This document shows, one piece after another, positions 53,734 to 63,658 of a stretch of DNA of 64,000 nucleotides. Numbering within the stretch: position 1 is the first letter of the stretch; every line of letters begins with the position of its first letter. A program made the translations under genes and the position numbers. The notes under the pieces were generated by a model. It made no database searches and was not told the origin of the DNA. It was given only the letters and a program-made list of their open reading frames with translations. Origin of the DNA: Oscillatoriales cyanobacterium (GTDB taxonomy: Bacteria; Cyanobacteriota; Cyanobacteriia; Cyanobacteriales; Microcoleaceae); contig RDYN01000082.1 in assembly GCA_004293365.1 (NCBI GenBank), positions 1 through 64,000 of the forward strand, read 5' to 3'.

Positions 53734-55280
53734 ACCCCCTTTTTAGAAAGCTCCTGGGCCCGCGACAAACAGAGTATCTGGTAGTAAATCACAATTTCAT
53801 CATTCAAGAAACCTCCGCCGAAGTGCAGAATTATGCCGATACTCCAGGCGACGCGCTCCTCGGTACAGATGCTCGCATCAGTTTTCCCGAACTGATTGGC
53901 ATTGAAAATATCCTCATGTCGATCGTGATGGGAAGGCGGCCGAGTTTTGAACTCAAAGGTATCGCTCGATTTACCGACAACAACCGCCCTTTATACTTCG
54001 ATCTGTTGGCTATAGAACATGAAAACGAACAAGATATGGCAAGTAATTTGCTAATTTTGATTGAAGATACCACCGAAAAAATGGTGATGAAGCAATCCTT
54101 GATTCAGAGGGCGAATGAAGCTAATCTTTTACTGAGCGCCTTAGCCGCTTCAAAAGATTATATAGATAAAGTTATTCGCTCCATGGGCGATGCTTTGTTG
54201 GTGACAACAACATTAGGAATTATCAAAACAGTCAATCAATCGGCACAATGGTTGTTTGGGTACAGCGAAGCAGAATTGATCGACCAGCCCCTCTCACTCA
54301 TAGTAGTCGAAGAAACATTGCTTTACCAAGGTCGCCACCGCTATATTTTGTCTCAAAAAGAGCTGCTAAGAGAATTGGAAGTAGCCTGCACTACTAAGTC
54401 GGGAGAAGAAATTTGGGTAGAATTTTCCTGTTCGGCAATTCAGACAGAATTAGACGGACTTTATGATTTCATCTATATCGGCAGGGACATCACAGAACGC
54501 AAGCAAAAAGACATGGAAATTCGCCGATGTTTGGTAAAAGAGCAAGAACTCAGACAACTAAAATCTCGTTTTTTCTCAATGCTTGCTCACGAATTCGGCA
54601 ATCCTTTAAATACAGTATTATTTGCTACTCAAATCCTCAAAGAATACGGCGACGAAATCACCCAAGCGGAAAAACAAGAATACCTCGAACACGTTAAATC
54701 AGCATCTAAACACATGGCTCAGCTATTAGATGACGTGCGGTTGCTCAGCAGCGCCGAAGCTGGAAAACTCCAATTCAATCCCGCACCACTTGACTTGCGA
54801 AAATTTTGCAGCGAGTTAGTAGAATCAATTAAAATTAGTTACGGAAAAAATCATAGAATTAACTTTAATTGCCGAAAAGCTATTCCGCAGGCGAAAAAAA
54901 CCGCTCGGGAGTCGGAGGAAACAGAACACTGGCCCGCACTGGATGCCAAATTGCTGCGGCACATCTTGACAAATTTGCTGTCAAATGCTGTCAAATATTC
55001 GCCGATCGACAGCTATATTGATTTTCAATTAAATTGTCGTCATGAAGAAGCTATATTTAAAATAAAAGATGCGGGCATTGGCATTCCTATAGAAGACCAA
55101 GAACAACTGTTTGAATCTTATTACCGGGCCCAAAATGTCGGAAAAGTACCCGGTACAGGACTGGGTTTATCCATAGTCAAGCAGTGTGTAGACTTGCACG
55201 GAGGTCAAATCGAATTTTCCAGCGATACAGGGTTAGGCACTACCTTTGTAGTCACAATTCCATTTGAAAAACAGAGGTAA
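53730..55280 (+). CDS. PAS-domain histidine kinase
   Basis: The 516-residue soluble protein has an N-terminal module (about 1-115: EYLVVNHNFIIQETSAEVQN, RISFPELIGIE, LYFDLLAIEH), a coiled-coil linker, a PAS domain (about 145-265) and a kinase core with His287 in MLAHEFGNPLNTV, plus NLLSNAVKYSP, DAGIGIP and GTGLGLSIV. The H box has G-N in place of R-T. Its N-terminal module is clearly paralogous to the first 115 residues of the adenylate cyclase at 55677. The start codon overlaps the GTPase stop, suggesting coupled translation. No receiver is attached. Confidence 0.92.
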   Translation: MNPLFRKLLGPRQTEYLVVNHNFIIQETSAEVQNYADTPGDALLGTDARISFPELIGIENILMSIVMGRRPSFELKGIARFTDNNRPLYFDLLAIEHENEQDMASNLLILIEDTTEKMVMKQSLIQRANEANLLLSALAASKDYIDKVIRSMGDALLVTTTLGIIKTVNQSAQWLFGYSEAELIDQPLSLIVVEETLLYQGRHRYILSQKELLRELEVACTTKSGEEIWVEFSCSAIQTELDGLYDFIYIGRDITERKQKDMEIRRCLVKEQELRQLKSRFFSMLAHEFGNPLNTVLFATQILKEYGDEITQAEKQEYLEHVKSASKHMAQLLDDVRLLSSAEAGKLQFNPAPLDLRKFCSELVESIKISYGKNHRINFNCRKAIPQAKKTARESEETEHWPALDAKLLRHILTNLLSNAVKYSPIDSYIDFQLNCRHEEAIFKIKDAGIGIPIEDQEQLFESYYRAQNVGKVPGTGLGLSIVKQCVDLHGGQIEFSSDTGLGTTFVVTIPFEKQR

Positions 55281-55676
55281 TACCATTTGGGAATGGGGAA
55301 TGGGGAATTGGGCATAGGGCATAGGCCTCCGTGGGCATAGGCCTCCGTGGGCACGCAAGCATACCTCACTATGCTTGAGAACCGCTATAATACGATTTTC
55401 CATTTTTCGATTTTCCATTTTTCGATTTGGGAATGACCCCGCCCAAAAATGGGTACCGTGCCACGTCCGCGAGCTTGGCTGGTCGAGCCAAAAATTTTAG
55501 ACAAAAGTTCGCGCTGCCAGATTCATCTGTGAAGTAAATCTCAAATCGAAAAATCTCAAATCGACCAATGACTAATGACCAATGACTAATGACCAATGAC
55601 TAATGACCAATGACTAATGACCAATGACTAATGACTATCACGAACAGAGGGCGCGTTCACTATTACAAAATCCAAC
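55281..55676. other. Repeat-filled gap between kinase and cyclase genes
   Basis: It contains a duplicated GGCATAGGCCTCCGTG segment (about 55316-55352), an ATTTTTCGATTTTCC run (55395-55425) and a long ATGACTAATGACCA tandem repeat (55567-55636). No gene is supported. The cyclase may therefore have its own promoter, or the repeats have expanded an operon spacer. Confidence 0.6.
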
Positions 55677-58463
55677 ATGACAACCCTGTTAAAAAAACTG
55701 TTGGTTCCCCACCACTTGGAGTACCTAGCACTGGATCGAGACTTTCTTATCGAAGAGACATCTCTCAATGTGCAGCGGTTTGCCGACTGTCCCGAGGAAG
55801 TAGCGGCCGGAAACGATGCGCGCATTCCCTTTCCCGAATTGCTGGGAACTGAAGAAATTTTAATCGATATTTTTGAAGGGCGGTTGCCAAATTTTGAATT
55901 AAAAGCAATGACGCGGGTATTAGAAAATGGCTCGCGGCTTTATTTTGATATGTATATCGTCGAGTTCAGCAATGACGATAACGATAGGAGATTAATTGTA
56001 TTTTTTGAAGACGTAACTGACAGGATGGGTTTGGAACAAACTCTAGTCCAGGCTACCAATGAAATGAATATTTTATTGAGTACCTTAGCGGCTACTAATA
56101 ATTATGTTGAAAAAATTATTACTTCCATGGCCGAAGTTTTGTTGGTAACAACGGCTTCGGGAAAAATTAAAAAAGTCAATCAAGCGGCTCAAGATTTGTT
56201 CGGTTACAGCGAATCAGAATTAGTAGGTCAGCAAATAGACGCCCTGGCTGCTGAGGGCGCATCTTTACAAGCAGTCAGCCAAGAGCCGCCTCAACTATCT
56301 CAAACTAACACCGAAGTAATTTGCACGGCAAAAACCGGAGAAAAGCTCACAGTTTCCTTTTCCTGTACGGCGATTCCAAGTGACATGAAAAGTATTTCTG
56401 CAAATTCTGCGGCCCTCCAAGATTTTGTGTACATCGGCCGCGACATGACATACAGACAGCGAGCCCGCAAGCGAAAAGTAGCTCAGTACGTCACCACTCA
56501 CATCCTCTCTACATCCGAAACAATCAAAAAAGCTCTAGAAGCAATTCTCCCCGCAATTTGCGACAGTTTGGGATGGGATACTGCCGAACTTTGGATGCCG
56601 GAAGCTGAGGAAAAATTGCTGTCAGGAAATAAGAGAATAACTGCGGTTTCCGACCCCAATTCGCTCAGGTGTGTCGCCAGTTGGACAAAAGGCTCAGTTT
56701 CCATCCCCAAATTTGCCGAATTTGCCGAACAAATGACCTGTGGATTCGGGGAAGGATTGCCCGGTCTCGTTTGGGCCAGCGGTTCGTCTCAGTGGATTGC
56801 AGATGTCACAGAAAGCGACAGTTGTCTGCGCCGAGAAATCGCCGCAGAAGAAGGACTGCACGGAGCTTTTGGCTTCCCAATTTTGGGCGACTACGAGCAG
56901 GAAAATTCTGAAAAGTCTGTGTTGGGGGTGATGACTTTTTTTAGTCGCGAAGTGCAGTGTTTTGATGAAGAATTGCTCCAGACAATGGCAACAATCGGCA
57001 GCCAACTCGGTCAATTTCTCAAGCGCAAGCAAGCGGAAATAGCTTTGCGGGAAAGCGAAGAACAATTACGAGACTTATTTGAAAATGCTACTGATTTAAT
57101 TCAAAGTATTGGATCCGACGGTCATTTTTTGTATGTAAATCGGGCTTGGCGGGAAACTCTGGGCTACAGCGAAGCCGAAATTGCTCAACTGACTGTTTTT
57201 GAGATCATTCATCCCAACAGTTCCCCAGAGTCGATGGATATATTATATCAAGCTTTTACGAAAAAAACTGTTAATGAAAATACATTTTATCCTCACTCTA
57301 TTCAAGTAATATTTATTACTAAGAATCACGAACAAATTTTGCTGGAAGGTAGCATAAACTGTAAGTTTTTGGAAGGTTCGTTAGTGGCGATTCGCGCTAT
57401 TTTGCGAGACATTACTGCTCGCAAGATGGCGGAAGATGCTCTAGCAAAATCTGCGTCCTTGCTGCAAGCAACTTTTGATTCTACTGCTGACGGTATTTTA
57501 GCTATTGACAGGAGCGGAAAAATAGTTACTTTCAATCGCGAATTTGTGGAAATGTGGGGCGTACCTAGCGACGTGATGGCGCTGCGAGACGACGCAACAA
57601 CGATCGCCTTTGTGCAGAACCAACTGAAAGACCCGCAAGCATTCCAAGAGAGAATAGAATCGCTTTACGACCACCCAGAAGCCGAAAGTTTCGATTTGTT
57701 GGAATTTCAAGACGGCAGATTTTTTGAACGCCATTCGGAACCGCAGCGGCTGGGAGATAAAATTATCGGTAGAGTCTGGAGTTACCACGACATTACGGAA
57801 CGCAAGCAAGCAGAAGATGCCCTGCGGGAAGAACAAGAAAAATCGGAAAAGCTGCTGTTAAATATCTTGCCGAACCCAATAGCAGAACGGCTCAAACAAA
57901 ACGAAACTACTATTGCTGAATACTTTCCGGAAGTGACTGTTTTGTTTGCAGACATTGTGGGGTTTACTGCTTTGTCTTCTGTCATGAATCCCATCGACCT
58001 CGTGGAGCTCTTGAATAAGATTTTCTCAGGATTCGACTTGTTGTGCGAGCAGCACGGCTTAGAGAAAATCAAGACAATCGGGGACGCATACATGGCGGTA
58101 GGAGGGCTGCCCTACCCTCGGGCAGACCATGCAGAGGCGATCGCCCAAATGGCTCTGGATATGCAAAGAGAGATAGCTCGGTTTAATGGTCAGAATAAGA
58201 AATATTTTAGCATCCGCATCGGCATCCACAGCGGCCCGGTTGTTGCCGGAGTAATTGGCATCAAAAAGTTTATTTACGATTTGTGGGGCGATACGGTAAA
58301 TATCGCTTCCCGCATGGAATCTCATGGTTTGCCTTGGCGGATTCAAGTCAGTGAAACTACTTATAACTTATTGAAACACAAATATGTTCTTGAAGGGCGG
58401 GGAACTATTGAAGTTAAAGGTAAAGGGGGAATGAAAACTTATCTGCTTGTTGGGAAAAAATAA
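55677..58463 (+). CDS. Class III adenylate cyclase with PAS and GAF sensors
   Basis: The 928-residue protein shares its N-terminal module and first PAS (about 1-260) with the kinase upstream. A GAF domain (about 275-455) and two further PAS domains (about 460-590 and 590-715) precede a coiled coil and the cyclase domain (about 755-928). Metal ligands Asp759 (FADIVGF) and Asp803 (IGDAYM), adenine-selecting Lys799 and Asp868 (YDLWGDTVN), and the N-x3-R transition-state residues (NIASRM) are all present, so ATP to cAMP activity is predicted. No membrane segment is seen. Ligands are unknown. Confidence 0.93.
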   Translation: MTTLLKKLLVPHHLEYLALDRDFLIEETSLNVQRFADCPEEVAAGNDARIPFPELLGTEEILIDIFEGRLPNFELKAMTRVLENGSRLYFDMYIVEFSNDDNDRRLIVFFEDVTDRMGLEQTLVQATNEMNILLSTLAATNNYVEKIITSMAEVLLVTTASGKIKKVNQAAQDLFGYSESELVGQQIDALAAEGASLQAVSQEPPQLSQTNTEVICTAKTGEKLTVSFSCTAIPSDMKSISANSAALQDFVYIGRDMTYRQRARKRKVAQYVTTHILSTSETIKKALEAILPAICDSLGWDTAELWMPEAEEKLLSGNKRITAVSDPNSLRCVASWTKGSVSIPKFAEFAEQMTCGFGEGLPGLVWASGSSQWIADVTESDSCLRREIAAEEGLHGAFGFPILGDYEQENSEKSVLGVMTFFSREVQCFDEELLQTMATIGSQLGQFLKRKQAEIALRESEEQLRDLFENATDLIQSIGSDGHFLYVNRAWRETLGYSEAEIAQLTVFEIIHPNSSPESMDILYQAFTKKTVNENTFYPHSIQVIFITKNHEQILLEGSINCKFLEGSLVAIRAILRDITARKMAEDALAKSASLLQATFDSTADGILAIDRSGKIVTFNREFVEMWGVPSDVMALRDDATTIAFVQNQLKDPQAFQERIESLYDHPEAESFDLLEFQDGRFFERHSEPQRLGDKIIGRVWSYHDITERKQAEDALREEQEKSEKLLLNILPNPIAERLKQNETTIAEYFPEVTVLFADIVGFTALSSVMNPIDLVELLNKIFSGFDLLCEQHGLEKIKTIGDAYMAVGGLPYPRADHAEAIAQMALDMQREIARFNGQNKKYFSIRIGIHSGPVVAGVIGIKKFIYDLWGDTVNIASRMESHGLPWRIQVSETTYNLLKHKYVLEGRGTIEVKGKGGMKTYLLVGKK

Positions 58464-58595
58464 GTTGACAGTTGACAGTTGACAGTTGACAGTTGACAGT
58501 GGTCATACCAAGTCCGGGCTTGAAACCCCCTTTATTTCGACCGTCGGTGCAGGCCGACTTTGTTTGTATAGACGCGGTTTCAACCGCCGAATCAT
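58464..58595. repeat. (GTTGACA)n heptamer run and dispersed palindromic repeat
   Basis: About five GTTGACA units (58464-58500) directly follow the cyclase stop. A fragment of the GACGCGGTTTCAACCGCCG family lies at 58539-58595, with further GTCATCA-type heptamers at 58627-58660. No gene is seen up to 58728. Confidence 0.8.
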
Positions 58596-58728
58596 AAAGG
58601 GGCTATGATACCCGGATTTAGTATCAGCAGTCAGTAGTCATTAGTCATCAGTCATCAGTGATATGTTATCTGGCTGGTGGCTAAAAGTGTTGCTAAAGTT
58701 AATTAGAAATACTTTTTGACCAAGATTT

Positions 58729-61700
58729 ATGGAACTTGCGAATTTGTCGGTAAATTTACGATCGCCCCACGAATTTGTCGATCGCCCAACAGTGACAGTT
58801 GCGCCCTCAACTTCGCTCGGAGATGCGATCGCCCTGATGCGTCGGGATCCAAACACTTGCCCGCTTCCCGACTCAAACGAAACGGGAAAAACATCGATTA
58901 GTTGCGTCTTAGTGGTCGAGGAAAATCAGCTAGTCGGACTGCTAAGCCGGGGAGATGTGCTGAACTTAGCCGCCGAATATGGATGGCAAGAAATGCAAGT
59001 TGCCGACGCCATGACGCGGAATTTAATTGTATTAAAAGAATCCGAATTTACAGATATTTTTACCGCATTTGAGCTATTTTGTCAATACTCTATTGATTGT
59101 TTGCCAATTGTAAATGAATCGGGTCAGCCAGTAGGTTTAGTCACCGAAGAAAGGATTCGCCCAGAAATTTACAGCCTAGTCAAAATGTTGCAGCAAGAAG
59201 TTGTCGAACTTCAGCAAAAACAGTGTGAACTCTTAGCAAGCCAGTCAGAAATCGAAAAACAAGCGAGCGTGCGCAAAAATGCCGAAAATGCCCTGCGGCA
59301 GAGCGAGGCGCGCTACCGGGCAATTGTGGAAGACCAGAGCGAACTAATTTGCCGCTACCGGAGGGACAGTAAAATCACATTTGTGAATCAAGCTTATTGT
59401 GACTATTTCGGCGTGGGATCGGAAGACTTGCTCGGTAACAGTTTTATGCCACTGATCCCAGAGGAAGACCGAGAAATTTTTCAAGAACAATATGCTTCTC
59501 TGTCTCCGCAAAAGCCTGTGTTTACTTGCGAACACCGAGTAATTTTGCCGAGCGGGGAAATTCGCACTCAGCAGTGGATAGATCGGGCGATATTCGACAA
59601 AAACGGAGAAATTGTGGAGTATCAAGCTGCGGGTAGGGATGTCACCGATCGCAAACAAGCAGAAATCGCTTTGCAGCAACTCAATGCAGAGTTAGAACGG
59701 AGAGTTCAGCAGCGGACTGAATGCTACGAACAGACCGTATTAGCAGGTAAATTGACCGCAGAAAAACTGCAAAACTCGGAAGCTGAGCTGCTGGCGCACT
59801 TTAATGGCATGACGGATATCGTGCTGGTTTTCGACGCCAGCGGCCGCTGCCTCAAAATCGCCCCCACGGCTCCCCAACTGCTGTACAAACCGGCGGCTGA
59901 AGTGCTCGGCAAAACCCTCGCCGAAATCTTCCCAGAAGCGGAAGCTAATTTTGCCCAGGGCCACATTCGCCAAACCTTGGCATCTGGACAAACCCATAGA
60001 GTTGAATACAGCATGGAAATTGAGGGCAAGTTAATCTGGTTTGATGCCAGTGTTTCGCCCTTTGGAGTCGATCGAGTGATGTGGGTGGCCCGAGACATTA
60101 CCGCTCGCAAACACGCAGAAGCTGCACTGCAAAAGAGCGAGGAAAAGTTTCGCAACTTGTTTGACGATGCTCCAATTGCGATCGGTTTGGCAAGCGTGCG
60201 CGATGATTGCCGGATGCTCAAGGTGAATGAAGCTCACCGCCAGATGTTGGGCTACAGCGATGAGGATTGGGCGGTAATGAGTTTCGCTGATGTCACCCAC
60301 CCAGAAGATTTAGAAGCAGATTTAGATCTACTCAAGCAGTTAGTCGAGGGTAATATTCCTCGCTTCCAAATGGAAAAACGCTTGATTAAGAAAAATGGCG
60401 ATTTGGTGTGGGCAAACTTGACGGTGACGCTGATTCGCGACGGCGAGGGCATTCCTCTCTACAGCATGGCGGCGATCGAAGATATCAGTTACCGCAAGCG
60501 GGCAGAAATGGAATTGCAGCAGTTAAAAGAACGCCTGCAATTTTTACTTGCTTCTAATCCTGCGGTAATTTTTACGGCCGCATCGGCAGGGGATTTTTGT
60601 ACTACTTACATCAGCGATAATGTTAAGGCAATCGTTGGCTACGACCCCCAAGAGGTGTTAGCAGATTCTAAGTTTTGGGCTAACAGGATTCACCCTGAAG
60701 ATCTGCCGCAATTTATAGTAAATTTTTCTGCTTTGTCAGTAGGTAAAAATTGCATTTGCGAATACCGCTTTCTGCATAAAGATGGAATGTACCGCTGGCT
60801 GCGGACGGAACTTAAACTATTGGTTGACAGCAAGGGCATTCGCCTCGAAATTATTGGTTACGCGGCCGATATCAGCAATTCTAAATGCGCCGAAATAGCT
60901 TGGCGGCACCAGTTCGAGCAAGAACGGCTGGTGGAGGCGATCGCCCGCCGCGTCCGCCAGTCTTTGCAATTAGAGGAAATTCTTAACACTACCGTTGCCG
61001 AACTCCAGCAAGTCTTGTTAGCCGCTCGAGTTTTGGTATATCAAATTTTACCCGAAAGCGGCGGCCGAGTCATTGCGGAAGCGGTGGTAGAAGGATGCAG
61101 TCGGCTGATGGATAGATTTTTTGGCCGAGAGGTTTTTCCTGCCGAATGTTATCAGCTTTATTTGCAAGGACGAATTTGTGCAATTTCCGAACGGGATGAC
61201 CTCTCCATTACACCTTGTATGGTGGAGTTTATGAAAGAAATTGAAGTTAGCGCCAAGCTAGCAGTCCCGATTATTCAGCACGGGGAAGTTTGGGGATTGC
61301 TGATCGCGCACCAGTGCGATGGGCCCCGGGAGTGGCAAGAATGGGAAATGAATTTATTTGAGCAGTTGGTGAATCAATTGGCGATCGCCATTCAGCAATC
61401 TCTACTTTACCAGCAACTGCAAGCTGAACTGAGCGATCGCTTCCAAGCGGAAGCCAATTTGAAAAACTCCCTCAAAGAAAAAGAAATTTTGCTCAAAGAG
61501 ATTCACCACCGCGTTAAAAACAACCTCTGCGTAGTTGCCAGCCTATTAGAATTGCAATCTAACACGGTTGCCGACCCCCAAATAGCCAAAATGTTTGAAG
61601 AAAGTCAGAACCGCCTGTACTCTATGGCTCTGATTCACGAGAAACTGTACAGATCGACCAACCGGGCACAAATTAATTTTGGCGAATATCTAGAAGATTT

Positions 61701-62100
61701 GGTAACTAACTTGTTTCACTCTTACAATATAAGTGACAACCGCATTCAGTTGCAGGTATTAGCTGAACCAATTTCCCTAAATCTTGAGACCGCTACTCCC
61801 TGCGGTTTAATTGCTAATGAATTGGTTTCAAATACCCTGAAACACGCTTTTCCTCACGGTGCGAGCGGTACAGTTAGTGTAGAATGCTATCAAACTGGCG
61901 ATCGGGAAATCCACCTTTTCGTTAAGGACAACGGCATTGGTTTTCCTCAAAACTTAGATTTTAGGAAAACTAACTCGATGGGCTTTCAAGTTGTCTGTAC
62001 TTTAACCGAGCAGTTAGAAGGAACCATCGAAATGTCAAGACAAATCGGCACAGCCTTTCACTTAGTATTTAACGAGTTAATCTACTCGCAAAGGTTCTAA
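58729..62100 (+). CDS. CBS-PAS-GAF multisensor histidine kinase (HisKA_2 type)
   Basis: The 1123-residue soluble protein starts with a CBS-domain pair (about 20-145: VVEENQLVGLLSRGDVLNLA, LPIVNESGQPVGLVTEERI split), followed by four PAS domains (about 195-320, 345-460, 465-590, 600-730) and a phytochrome-like GAF domain (about 750-905) that lacks a clear bilin Cys. The kinase core is of the HisKA_2/HWE-related kind, with the phospho-acceptor in EIHHRVKNNL (about 924-933) and IANELVSNTLKHAFP. It likely passes phosphate to separate receivers; the next gene, 4 bp downstream, begins with one. CBS pairs suggest adenylate sensing. Confidence 0.93.
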   Translation: MELANLSVNLRSPHEFVDRPTVTVAPSTSLGDAIALMRRDPNTCPLPDSNETGKTSISCVLVVEENQLVGLLSRGDVLNLAAEYGWQEMQVADAMTRNLIVLKESEFTDIFTAFELFCQYSIDCLPIVNESGQPVGLVTEERIRPEIYSLVKMLQQEVVELQQKQCELLASQSEIEKQASVRKNAENALRQSEARYRAIVEDQSELICRYRRDSKITFVNQAYCDYFGVGSEDLLGNSFMPLIPEEDREIFQEQYASLSPQKPVFTCEHRVILPSGEIRTQQWIDRAIFDKNGEIVEYQAAGRDVTDRKQAEIALQQLNAELERRVQQRTECYEQTVLAGKLTAEKLQNSEAELLAHFNGMTDIVLVFDASGRCLKIAPTAPQLLYKPAAEVLGKTLAEIFPEAEANFAQGHIRQTLASGQTHRVEYSMEIEGKLIWFDASVSPFGVDRVMWVARDITARKHAEAALQKSEEKFRNLFDDAPIAIGLASVRDDCRMLKVNEAHRQMLGYSDEDWAVMSFADVTHPEDLEADLDLLKQLVEGNIPRFQMEKRLIKKNGDLVWANLTVTLIRDGEGIPLYSMAAIEDISYRKRAEMELQQLKERLQFLLASNPAVIFTAASAGDFCTTYISDNVKAIVGYDPQEVLADSKFWANRIHPEDLPQFIVNFSALSVGKNCICEYRFLHKDGMYRWLRTELKLLVDSKGIRLEIIGYAADISNSKCAEIAWRHQFEQERLVEAIARRVRQSLQLEEILNTTVAELQQVLLAARVLVYQILPESGGRVIAEAVVEGCSRLMDRFFGREVFPAECYQLYLQGRICAISERDDLSITPCMVEFMKEIEVSAKLAVPIIQHGEVWGLLIAHQCDGPREWQEWEMNLFEQLVNQLAIAIQQSLLYQQLQAELSDRFQAEANLKNSLKEKEILLKEIHHRVKNNLCVVASLLELQSNTVADPQIAKMFEESQNRLYSMALIHEKLYRSTNRAQINFGEYLEDLVTNLFHSYNISDNRIQLQVLAEPISLNLETATPCGLIANELVSNTLKHAFPHGASGTVSVECYQTGDREIHLFVKDNGIGFPQNLDFRKTNSMGFQVVCTLTEQLEGTIEMSRQIGTAFHLVFNELIYSQRF

Positions 62101-62104
62101 AATC

Positions 62105-63226
62105 ATGAGTTTCCCAGAGAAAACAATTAAAAAGATTTATATTTTAATTGTGGAAGACGAACTATTAATCGCTAAGAATTTATCTCAAAAATTACAAAAA
62201 TTGGGATATCAAATCGCCGATATTGTTTCTTCAGGAGCCGATGCCATCCAGCGCGCAGGCGAACTCAAACCAGATTTAATTTTAATGGATATAGTCATAA
62301 AAGGTGATATGGATGGTATAGCAACAGCAGCAATAATTCATCAAGAATTAGATATACCAATTATTTATACAACTGCCTATGCTGACGACGAAACTTTGCA
62401 GCGAGCCGAAAATACTGGTTCTTACGGCTACCTCCTCAAACCTTTTAAAGAAAGAGAACTGCACGCTACTATCAAGATAGCGCTGAGCAAACATCAAGAA
62501 GCAGTTAATCTGCAAAAAATCATGGCATTAGCAGCAGCAAAAAGCGAAAATAGAGCGCGATTTGTTTCAATGGCTTACCACGATTTAAACACTCCTTTAA
62601 CTACCATACAACTCTCGGCTGAAATGCTGGAAGATAGCAATTTGCAGATGTCGCCAGGAACAAAAAATAAAAATGTCAATCGCATCAAAAAAGCCGTCAG
62701 CAATATGAGTGAATTGCTGGACGATATTTTAATGCTCAGTAAAGCAGAAGCAGGCAAACTTTCCTTGAATTTAAATCAGCTAAATGTGACAGAGTTCTGC
62801 ACATCTATTTTAGAAGAACTGCAACCGATCGTCACCGACAAACACCTTGTAACTTTCCTCGCCAAAACAGAGCCGCTGCACGCCAATCTCGACGGAAAAC
62901 TGCTGCACCACTTGCTGACTAATTTGCTTTCAAACGCTATAAAATATTCTCCCAATGGCGGTAATATTAGTTTAGAATTAAGCTGCGAAAACCAGCAAAT
63001 AATATTTTGCGTTCGAGATGAAGGAATTGGGATGACAGCGGAATATGAAGAAAAACTATTTCAGCAGTTTGAACGGGGCGCTAATGTCGGAAAGATTAAA
63101 GGTTCGGGTTTGGGACTCTGCATTGTCAAACACATAGTTGACCTGCACGGCGGTACAATAAGTGTGGAAAGTGCGATCGGCAAAGGTACTACATTTATTG
63201 TGGCGCTGCCTTTTTTTAGTCAGTAG
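62105..63226 (+). CDS. Receiver-histidine kinase hybrid
   Basis: The 373-residue protein has an N-terminal receiver (Asp18-Asp/Glu pair VEDE, phospho-acceptor Asp62 in LILMDIVIKG, Lys112 in KPF) and a kinase core with His159 in MAYHDLNTPLTTI, followed by NLLSNAIKYSP, DEGIGM and GSGLGLCIV. It begins 4 bp after the CBS-PAS-GAF kinase stop, so the two form a likely kinase-to-receiver relay. There is no sensory domain. A (GTCATTA)n repeat follows the stop. Confidence 0.92.
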   Translation: MSFPEKTIKKIYILIVEDELLIAKNLSQKLQKLGYQIADIVSSGADAIQRAGELKPDLILMDIVIKGDMDGIATAAIIHQELDIPIIYTTAYADDETLQRAENTGSYGYLLKPFKERELHATIKIALSKHQEAVNLQKIMALAAAKSENRARFVSMAYHDLNTPLTTIQLSAEMLEDSNLQMSPGTKNKNVNRIKKAVSNMSELLDDILMLSKAEAGKLSLNLNQLNVTEFCTSILEELQPIVTDKHLVTFLAKTEPLHANLDGKLLHHLLTNLLSNAIKYSPNGGNISLELSCENQQIIFCVRDEGIGMTAEYEEKLFQQFERGANVGKIKGSGLGLCIVKHIVDLHGGTISVESAIGKGTTFIVALPFFSQ

Positions 63227-63658
63227 TCATTAGTCATTGGTCATTGGCAAAACAGGTCATTGGTTATTAATTGGTAATCTCCAAAAATATAGTATCTACC
63301 AATTTTCATATTCTAGATGTATTTTTGTCTGAGCGAATCCGTAGGGGCTCACTTCGCCAACCATCTATAATTAACATCCAAAATATTAATAAACCCGCCC
63401 CCACCCAACCAACCAATTTTGATGAGAGGACAGGTTTTTGGGTATTTGCGATGGGAGGGGGCGGGTTTTTGAATCCGGCGATTTGATGATGGGAATTTGG
63501 GTGAGGGGAGCCCCTACCAATCTTGATATTTTAGATGTATTTTTGTCTGAGCGAATCCCTAGGGGCGGGTTCGCCAACCATCTCTAATTCCAACTAACAA
63601 TATACATAAACAAACCCGCCCTCCTCACTAACAGTTAAAAGCTAACAGTTAAAATTAG
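63227..63658. other. Gap with duplicated dispersed repeat
   Basis: Two copies of a segment containing GATGTATTTTTGTCTGAGCG and GCCAACCATCT (about 63316-63370 and 63534-63584) flank AACCCGCCCCCACCCAACC-type repeats, the same family as 41590-41690. No gene is supported. Confidence 0.6.

Noticed and set aside
60950-61450. Bilin-binding phytochrome/CBCR GAF domain
   Set aside because: The GAF domain resembles phytochrome GAFs, but no canonical chromophore Cys motif was recognised.
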